From Blasia pusilla (taxonomy: Eukaryota; Marchantiophyta; Marchantiopsida; Blasiales), in NCBI GenBank assembly GCA_050084515.1, contig CM114273.1, positions 22,630,001 to 22,694,000 on the forward strand: a stretch of DNA of 64,000 nucleotides, in the 5' to 3' direction. Numbering within the stretch: the stretch's first letter is position 1; each line of letters opens with the position of its first letter. A program made the translations under genes and the position numbers. The notes beneath the pieces were generated by a model. The model worked only from the letters and a program-made list of their open reading frames with translations. It did no database searches and was not told where the DNA came from. Below are positions 57,000-64,000 of this stretch, one piece after another.

Positions 57000-59900
57000 T
57001 CAATGAGAGAGTTGACATGGCGTAAGTTAGGCTCAATCCGACACTGCAAATTTAAGAAGAGCAGATTAAATTATCAATATAAATTAGATATTTCAAGTAA
57101 AAAAAAACCTAACTATTTGTATAATTTCATAAAGCTCACATAAAAAAAAGGCTATGATATTTGTAAGAGAACAAGATCTGGGCAGGGAAAAAACTATTTT
57201 CATAAATAAAATCCGGAAGCCCCCTGTTCCCAACATCTAGGAGGCCTACGCGGGTCGTTGGCTTCGGATCGAAACCCGCTACTAACACAATTAGCTTTTC
57301 CTCTAGACTTGGATCATTGCTCTGGCCCCACAATGCCTCTTACCACTTCCCAGGCGCAGAACGACCAGCCTGCCTACAGAGTCTTGCTCCCTCGGCGGGC
57401 CGTGCCATTAATGGGCGCTGATGGAGAACAAACAACCCATGTACAGACCCGCTTCCTCGATGACCTGTGCCATTATTGGGTGGTGATCTGTGCCATTGTT
57501 GTGGATAGGTGCAAAGCGTAACTCCAACAACTTGGAGTATGACACTACAAGCTAACATACTTACTTCCTCTATTTCGTTCGCAGAGAGAGAAGCCAGACT
57601 TGAATCTAACAGTTGAGAGAAGCAGAGCTCCAACGCATCCCCACTCAAACAATGCCATTGACCCCATACCGGTTCCCAACACGCTCTCATTGTTGCCTCC
57701 TAGCCGGACGGAAAGTGCATCAAACGGAGATGATAGGAAAGAAGTACAAATATGGAACGGTACTCTCTATGTCATCTCAGAATTACAACTACGATGAAAA
57801 CCGGAAATATCAGCTATCCAGGCTGCGGGTGATGGCGTTGCAGCCCAGATCTCTGACCCCTATCGGAAAATCTACACACTGAATCCCACACAGACTCCTT
57901 GAGAATACACGTGAGACGCGAAGCTCGTTAGACAACCAAGATTTTCGTCTAACGAGGAATATTGCTAGTGACAGATGAGTCAAGGGAGGAGAGCAAGAGC
58001 AAGCTTTGTGGGAGCGGCTCTCCCAGGAAGCTGCTGTACTGCAAAGCTGATGGGCAGATGCAGGTGGTGGAGGAGAAGTGGGATGCAACGGCATCACTGA
58101 AGAGAGTGGAGCTATGAGGAAGGCGTGGGCATGCATGCAGCCCCTGAGCGTGGGATGCAATGTGCCGTGGTAAGCTTTCTGTTTACCACAGCGTAGGGCT
58201 GCGGATCACTTCATGTCAAGAAGATGATCCCATCACTAATATAATTCAAGTAGAACAAATGAGCGGTGATCTTGTGCCAGTTAAGTGAGGCTGATTGTCG
58301 TCCCTCAAATTATGAGATTTCTCTGGTCGACCTATTCCGATTAGTGAGGGTTAGTGCGGAATTCGGAAACGTGCGACTATTTTCTGCAATCTTGACATGC
58401 TTTGCAGTATTTCCAGGTCTTCAAAGAGCGTGCCCAAATACACTACATGGGTATCTGTCCTTCATCAAAGCAACCGTTTCGATGGATGAATGATGGAATA
58501 CGATTCGTCTCGTGTTGGCGAAGGAAAGACGGAAAGCCCCATCCACCTTGTGTGCTGTGCTTTCTGCGAGAATATATCCATTCAATTGCGAGTTGGATCC
58601 CTCTATTTCATTCGAGCATCTGAGAGAAGCGGAGATCCAACTCACATGACGGACGAAAATGACGAAGGAAAAGTACTCTTCCTCTATTTTTTTCGCAGAG
58701 AGAGAAGCAAATAAGAATCCAACAGCTGAGAGAAGCTGAGCTCCAACTCAGAGGATGGATGAAAATGCCTAAGGAACACTACTCTTGTGGAGCTCCAACG
58801 CATCCACTCACGGGACGGACGAAAACGCCTAAGCAACGTATGATAAATTTTGGATATTGATCTTCCCATCCAAGAGACCCTACATGTAGTCACCAAAAAC
58901 ATGGGCATGTGGTAGAGGTACGTGGGTCAGACGTCTGCTGCAGCTAGCCACAAGAGATGATCGAAGCTGGAGGAGGAGCCTGTGCAGAAAAAGAAAAATG
59001 CCATCCGAAGACGAAGAGAGAGATAGGACAGAGAAAGACGCCATAAAAAAGGAGAGAAGACGGGAGAGAAATAGATGCCATCCAAAGGAAGGAGAGTTAG
59101 AGGGCAAGGGAGGGAGAGTCGGAGGGCAAGGGAATTCCCTTCAAGCTCTTGAGCGAGTGAGAGTGAAACAACTGATTCGTCATTGGTCGTTGTGAGGGAC
59201 GTTTCTTGACGGGCAACTCGTTTGTTGTCAATAGAGTCTAACTGGAATAATGTGGATGAAATTCAAAGAATTCTTGGTCAAACCGTCCTTCCGACAGTAG
59301 AATACCCCATGGCGCAAGTTCGTTCTCAGCGAACGCCGTAGAGGTTGTTTTACTATTCTTTTAGCTCTGCAGTGTCCTCCAACTTGATCATGGCGTGAAG
59401 TGAGCATGTGGATTCTCACTTCATGCAGAGAATTCTTGAAGACGAAGAGAGAGATGGGACAGTGCTACAGTCTACTTCTAGCGAAAGTCCAAGGATAAAC
59501 ATGAAATGTGAGTAGTGCAAACATACGATTGTCTTCGGTACTTTTTCTCGAGATAAAAGAGGACCGCGTCCCCCACCTCCGTAGGTAACAATCCCGTATT
59601 CAAAAAAATTTGAAGTTGGAGTCTAGGAGCGGTAAGAGGACGGCAGTGGGAAGAAAGTCTTTAAGTTCCACACGATGAGTTTCTCATTGTGTGGAACTTA
59701 AGGAATCGAGTAAAAGACAATGTTACATAGGCCTGCCTACAGAGAGTCGATCACAGACTCCCCGTGATTGCGATACGCCAGCGCGAATAAAGTGAATCAG
59801 GGACGACCTGTGATTCGTTGACACAAAGATGTAGTGCGGCTAGTTCTCCGCTCCTCTGAAGCAAATTATAATGGGAAATCGCAATCTTACGAAGTTTGAT

Positions 59901-60480
59901 CTGAACCAAAGTAATTCCTACACTGACAAGTCACGAATTCTTGGAATTCGGTTGCAGCCAGCTTGTTCGAAGATTTTGTGAGCGAGAGAGCGTTTCTCCT
60001 CTTTCACTTGGAGAAACCCACGCGGAAGTAAAACAATCCAAACCAATTCCTACATGGAAACATAGATTTACCCTCTTGGGTCGATAAGCTTTCTCCAAAT
60101 TTTCCAACACCTTGATGCTGCCTCCACTTTGCCGCCACCTTCTTCAGTTCCTTGACACCTACGTTGAGTCTACTCCAACTTAGAGACGCGGATGATTTAT
60201 GTGCAATGAGCTAGAGCTGGGAAGTTCATAGGTGTCTTAATTTGGCTGGTTGCATCAAAAAGTTTCCTCTTTTACTTCCGAACTGACAAGTGTCCCAAGT
60301 AAAAAAAAAAAATCATGTCTCATTCAAATATAAGCCATTCAAATGGAAGCCCTCCGAACTTTCCCATAGATTTGATTTTTTTTATTTGTTTTAACTTTTT
60401 CTTCAAAGCGGCCATTTCAAGATGATTGCTTATGGAGGGCTTCACTTCTTTGGGAAAAAGAAAAAGAAAAAGAGGTAACC
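57000..60480. other. 5' region of the Helitron, possible cargo
   Basis: About 3.4 kb between the 5' terminus and the first coding exon. No frame with family resemblance was found (57,258-57,900, 58,266-58,714, 58,880-59,195 and 59,228-59,419 were inspected). The phrase GAGAGAAGC(A/G/T)GAG(C/A)TCCAAC recurs near 57,613, 58,621, 58,732 and in part near 58,791, so there is local duplication. Composition is more balanced than in flanking DNA. It may contain captured host DNA, but no donor gene can be named. Confidence 0.4.
59661..59701. repeat. Hairpin, 19-bp arms, 3-nt loop, in the Helitron
   Basis: Arm TTAAGTTCCACACGATGAG (59,661-59,679), loop TTT, and a second arm at 59,683-59,701 that is its reverse complement except for one wobble-type mismatch. 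It lies in the non-coding 5' part of the Helitron, far from the terminal hairpin position. Confidence 0.8.
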
Positions 60481-60483
60481 CCC

Positions 60484-60505
60484 CTTCCTCGCATTATAGT
60501 ATAGA
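60484..60505 (-). other. Helitron 5' terminus
   Basis: The minus strand starts TCTATACTATAATGCGAGG; host T (60,506) follows on the plus strand. The TCTATA start is shared with the small Helitron at 62,852-63,054 (TCTATATTATTATT). Confidence 0.82.
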
Positions 60506-62349
60506 TAGTGTATGATTCATAGATTAATTTTTAATTGTCAAAGCGATTACAAATGCAAAATCTTGGTTGAATTTCAACTTTTTTTTCTCCTTTCGGTTTT
60601 CGTTTTTTTTTCTCACTTTTTATGTGTGTAACTTGCTAGGCCTATTTTATTCCGCCCCAAATTTTTAAACCGAATATTTTTCTAGTAGCTATTACTTGTA
60701 CATTTCATCACAAGTAGGAAGGACCCGTAAGGTATGCCAGTTTAATAATGCGATGTTTCAATGTGAGCCCGAGTTAACATATCGTGACCCCAATTAGCGC
60801 GACAGAAATATTTTGAAGAGACTTCTAATGACAGATGTCTAAACAAAGGAGCAATTAAAAGAACTGCATCCTCCCAATTAGTACATAGATTTGCATAAGA
60901 CCCCATCCATTCCATACTTGCTTTCACCACGTGGCTATTAAGTTATAATTCCTTATCTCGCGGTCACACCTAAGAGCATCCCACTAACAGCGGCATGAAT
61001 TAGGGTTGTCGCAAAGGACGATCATCCATGAATATGCGAGCTTTCAATCTAGAGCCCAAGGGATAATAATATTAGTTTCTCCTATCCCTAGTCCCAAAAT
61101 AACACTCACAGATTCATAATATTATTACTGTGTCAGGAAGTGAAGAAGTGTTCAGAGTTTATGTATATCCCAAGGACGTCAGCATTTTCACAAACTTCAA
61201 AACTAATTTTCTTAATAAGGTATCAGTATCACAGTATACAAAATTAGTCGACCTATTATCAAATGTTACGCGTGTCGGGAGGGAAAGACGTGATTGACAT
61301 GACGTGTCAAGCATGAAAGTATACATCATTAGCACATGCAAGTAGAGTTATTTAATGAAAAATATTTTAAAAATAAAACTCGTAATTATCTTCTCAATAG
61401 AAAACATTTAAATCTTCGTGCCACGAGTGAACCAGTGTGCTTTACCCGCGAAATATAAGCAAACAAGGCCTCAGCCAACACCCACGCCATTTCCCAATTA
61501 CGAAAATCCAAATAAATGCCGTCCGTAGTGAAGCGAGGAGCTCAGCAAACGCTCCATTTCCTAATTACGAAGATCCAAATAAATTAAATGATATCGATCG
61601 CGAGGGTCAAAAGCGATTCCCCGCACCTAATCCCGCCATTAAAGGCGACGATTCTCTCATGTCGGTTGGAACGAACGAACCGGTAAGTAATGAGCGATCC
61701 TACTTACTCGAAACGCAGCGCATAAAAAGCGTGTACCATAAGAGCCTCAAGGACTTCCCCCGACGCCATAACTCTCCGTGCCCCTCACTCCCCACGCACT
61801 ACAAGCCTTCAACCTCCACTCCCCTCCCTGCGAATCGCGAATCTAAAACACGCTTACTCGCTCCGAGTCGCTCGCCTCCTGAGTGTAAATGCGCACCCGC
61901 AGATCAATGCGGATGTGCGTAGTGAGACTGTCTGCCAACAATTGATTGCCCGCCCTCTCCTCTCTCTCAGACTCCCCAATTCGTCGCAGTGCGCGAGCCA
62001 CGGGTCAATTCGCGACTCAATACCCAATACGCCCGCCGCTCGCTCGGGAGAGCGCGGCGGCCACGGCGTAGAGAGAACACGTACAGCGTTGGCGTGTCCA
62101 TATTTAGCGGTGAGTATTGTTGGAATTGCGGTATATGTTTCCGATTTTTCATGAAGACGGAATTTCGGTGGGAAACTAAATGCGGGTGTCGGATTGGAAT
62201 ATAATAGGGCGGGTCAAAGGGGCTCGGTTGGGGGTTACGGGAGGAGCCGTGCCCGGATTTACGGTTGGCTGGATGTTGCCAACGGGATGCAACGGGAATT
62301 TCTGCTACCGCCGTGAAAGCCCGAGTGCCGCGATCAAACGCTGAGAGGG
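60506..62349. other. Intergenic DNA with a CpG-rich, promoter-like block
   Basis: The part to 61,430 is AT-rich; the minus-strand frame 60,930-60,742 has no recognisable family. From 61,440 to 62,340 CpG content is high. A phrase of about 30 bp, CCATTTCC(C/T)AATTACGAA(A/G)ATCC, occurs twice (61,488 and 61,552). A pyrimidine-rich tract (61,780-61,870) precedes GCG/GTGAGTATTG near 62,109, a good splice donor. This resembles a promoter plus non-coding first exon, plus strand, whose downstream gene is absent. The 161-codon frame at 61,437-61,922 is low-complexity and unsupported. Confidence 0.4.
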
Positions 62350-62701
62350 CTTCAATTTATGTCAAGGAGTTTTAATGACAAAAGTCAAGAGCATACCCCG
62401 CCATTCTCAACTCGGTGAATCCTTTTTTTTTTAACTTCTCATGGGTTTCCGCATCATCATGCTTTTATGCAGGTCTTGTTTGTCTATGAGTGAATTTTCT
62501 TTTTTACTTACGTGGGTTTCCACATAATCCTTTTATGCAAGTCTTGTTTTTCTTCGATGTTGCCCATCCGGTCTTGCCGTCCTACATTTCACATGCCACG
62601 GTTAGCAAGATACTTTAAATTTGTGTGCCGCATCATTAGTCCCTTCATGGGCTATTCAAATCCTTTTCTATTTTTTGTGCATCGCACGGGCACCTTACTA
62701 G
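62350..62701 (+). mobile_element. Helitron 3' end, partial element
   Basis: The sequence ends TTTTTTGTGCATCGCACGGG, then CACCTTACTAG at 62,701 with host T at 62,702. GTGCAT/CGCAC forms the canonical subterminal hairpin. From about 62,590 the interior matches the 228-bp Helitron at 46,323-46,550 (TTTCACATGCCACGG, TTTGTGTG..CATCATTAGTC). The 5' end was not found; it may lie within or before the CpG-rich block at 61.4-62.3 kb. A phrase GGGTTTCC(G/A)CAT(A/C)AT..CTTTTATGCA(G/A)GTCTTG is duplicated at 62,440 and 62,508. Confidence 0.65.
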
Positions 62702-62702
62702 T

Positions 62703-62830
62703 TTCTCACAAGAGCTAACAAGGATGGGCAATCAATTTGGAGTGCAGTCATATTTTCTTGTTGCCCAGTCGCCACGTGTCAAACAAAGGTGTTTGCAAAT
62801 CAAGAAGGTACTCTCCAATAATAATATAAA
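62703..62830 (-). mobile_element. Helitron 5' fragment, opposite orientation
   Basis: On the minus strand it starts at 62,830 with TTTATATTATTATTGGAGAG and continues CTTCTTGATTTGCAAACACC and TTTGACACGTGGCGACT. This matches the first 75 bp of the Helitron at 46,323 almost throughout. The expected TC start is TT. Its other end abuts the CTAG terminus of the plus-strand element at 62,701, so two relatives meet here in opposite orientations. Confidence 0.6.
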
Positions 62831-62851
62831 TTATGTTGGGGCATGGAATCA

Positions 62852-63054
62852 CTAGTAAGGACCCGTGAGAGACCGTCCATCATGGTCCTATAACCCTAAA
62901 TTCCCGGTTCCCAAAAGCAATTTATGGAAAACGCGTTTTATTTTATATGATAGACATAGATCCCACATCTCATACATTCTTGAGTTTAAAAAGACATGTG
63001 GTGAACGCTCAAGCTATTTCCATTTGAGAGACGCTCCTCAAATAATAATATAGA
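62852..63054 (-). mobile_element. Small non-autonomous Helitron, 203 bp
   Basis: The minus-strand 5' end is TCTATATTATTATTTGAGGA (63,054); the 3' end is CACGGGTCCTTACTAG-type at 62,852. Flanks are A (62,851) and T (63,055). No coding capacity. It lies 21 bp from the fragment at 62,703-62,830. Confidence 0.75.
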
Positions 63055-64000
63055 TGAGACATTGCTGAGCCATCAAGTGCCATTTGAACCACCCTAATAA
63101 TTGGACTTTTGGAATAAGAATAAACATAGGATGATTTCTTCCAAGGTTGGAAAATTTTCCTCTATGGTTTTGGGTTTGTAAATAAAATTTATGGTTTTAA
63201 TAAATTATTGGCTTGTGAATTATACACAAGTAAAATTTTTGTGCTTGTATGATGTGTTTGGTCATAGGGGTCCTCTTTATTTGCTTGCAGAGGATTTGTT
63301 TGTATCATCATCACCATAACTGTAGTTGAGTGAAAGTAGATAATGTGACCATGTAGAGCAACTATGTGTGTAGTGAGGGATGGAGAGGCCAAGAGTAACC
63401 TATTGACCTTCATTGATGATATCTACGTACATATCATCCTTTTGGAGCTTTCTTGGAGACTTCTTAGAGGTTGTTGATTTGTTAGTAACCTATTGTGCAG
63501 GTTGGGATAATTGGTTTGTACATCTCATCTCCTAGCTTGGAGCGTTGGGGTTTGGAGAGAGGTACTTCCCAAGGGAAAAATGGAGAGGCTCATCTTTGTA
63601 AAGTTAATCTAGCATTGCCAACCACAAGTTAGGAAAGGGTGCCAATTATGGTGTATTAGACGTGGATTCCCTCAGGTTGACCATGGGTTTATTTGGATTC
63701 TTATTCAATGATAAAGGGATTGGTGTGTTTCCAAGCGGATTTTTCACAATAGAAATATCCAAAAAATCACGGATTTGATATGAATATGTTACCATGGATG
63801 TCTATCTTGGATTGATTACACCAAAGTGTGTATTCTGGTTTAGTTCATCCACTGTTTATAAATGATTAATTTTGTTGAGCAATGTTGATTGTGCTCCATG
63901 GTATGACTTGAAGTAGTGCTTATATCAATGTCAGACGTGGTTGTGCCACAACTTGTGCGAGAGAGTCTTATATTGAGTTGGGTGTAGAGGCTTTATGTTG
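63055..64000. other. Intergenic DNA, nothing recognised
   Basis: No open frame with features. The minus-strand frame 63,413-63,189 is AT-rich and unsupported. No repeats or terminal signatures were seen up to the window end. Confidence 0.4.

Larger units (their letters stand above)
48648..60505 (-). mobile_element. Full-length Helitron, 11.86 kb, with RepHel gene
   Basis: Both ends are present. On the minus strand it starts TCTATACTATAATGCGAGG (5' end at 60,505) and ends ATGCATGGGCATTCTTACTAG-like at 48,648 (CTAG terminus). The terminal hairpin is partly decayed. It lies between A (48,647) and T (60,506) with no target duplication, as Helitrons do. The minus strand encodes a HUH-Rep and PIF1-type helicase (54.3-48.8 kb), preceded by small upstream exons. 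About 3.4 kb at the 5' end have no transposon function that I can see. A stop and frameshifts in RepHel make this copy inactive, although its length and organisation are those of an autonomous element. Confidence 0.9.

Noticed and set aside
60742-60930. Minus-strand frame of 62 codons next to the Helitron 5' end
   Set aside because: The translation looks moderately protein-like, but it has no continuation, splice context or recognisable motif.
61437-61922. Plus-strand frame of 161 codons
   Set aside because: Low-complexity, Pro/Ser/Arg-rich translation of CpG-rich DNA with no motif. Better explained as leader or promoter sequence.
1-64000. CRISPR arrays, bacterial operons, tRNA or rRNA genes
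   Set aside because: Nothing with spacer-repeat structure, ribosome-binding sites, cloverleaf arms or rRNA landmarks was seen. The tRNA-like match is only the copia primer-binding site.

Overview
The window is nuclear DNA of a land plant, most likely a flowering plant. The reasons are Ty1/copia elements primed by initiator tRNA-Met, a plant-type Helitron with a HUH-Rep and PIF1-like helicase gene, GT-AG introns of about 85-140 nt, and TTTAGGG telomere-type repeats. The species cannot be named from the sequence. It is a repeat-dominated accessory region. I see no intact protein-coding gene, tRNA or rRNA. Every recognisable coding sequence is either transposon-derived or broken.

Layout. 1-6.5 kb: AT-rich DNA with no recognised gene. 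6.5-11.8 kb: a complete but inactivated copia element (A), minus strand, with about 311-bp LTRs, PBS, PPT and a 5-bp target duplication. 11.8-17.1 kb: non-coding DNA with dispersed duplications. 17.1-22 kb: an old, partly deleted relative (C), split by a Ty3/gypsy remnant with putative LTRs. 22.4-41.1 kb: one coherent domain marked throughout by short dyads of the form GGAACTnnAGTTCC. It holds a 207-bp satellite (22.7-23.7 kb) and two decayed multi-exon genes on the minus strand. The first (24.05-33.8 kb) encodes two tandem FCP1/NIF-like phosphatase-fold domains whose motif I carries Glu in place of the catalytic Asp, plus a C-terminal domain. A second copia copy (B, 25.5-30.5 kb) sits inside its coding sequence. 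The second gene (33.9-38.3 kb) is unrecognised. 41.1-41.6 kb: telomere-like repeats in inverted arrangement. 41.8-42.5 kb: a copia gag-protease fragment (D). 42.6-44.8 kb: a perfect 27-bp hairpin and a foldback element of about 1.4 kb.

46.3-63 kb is Helitron territory: a full-length 11.86-kb Helitron (48,648-60,505, minus strand) with both termini and a RepHel gene carrying a stop and frameshifts; a 228-bp non-autonomous copy at 46.3 kb; and a cluster of small copies at 62.3-63.05 kb. CpG-rich, promoter-like stretches lie at 47.0-47.8 and 61.4-62.3 kb.

How the parts relate. Copia A, B, C and D belong to one related group and all lie on the minus strand. By eye each LTR pair of A and B is about 90% identical, so these are not recent insertions. 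The small Helitrons share the terminal signatures of the large one (TCTATA start, TTACTAG end) and may once have been mobilised by a related Rep-helicase. The most unusual part is 22.4-41.1 kb, where the same short dyad occurs in satellite, introns and spacer DNA alike.
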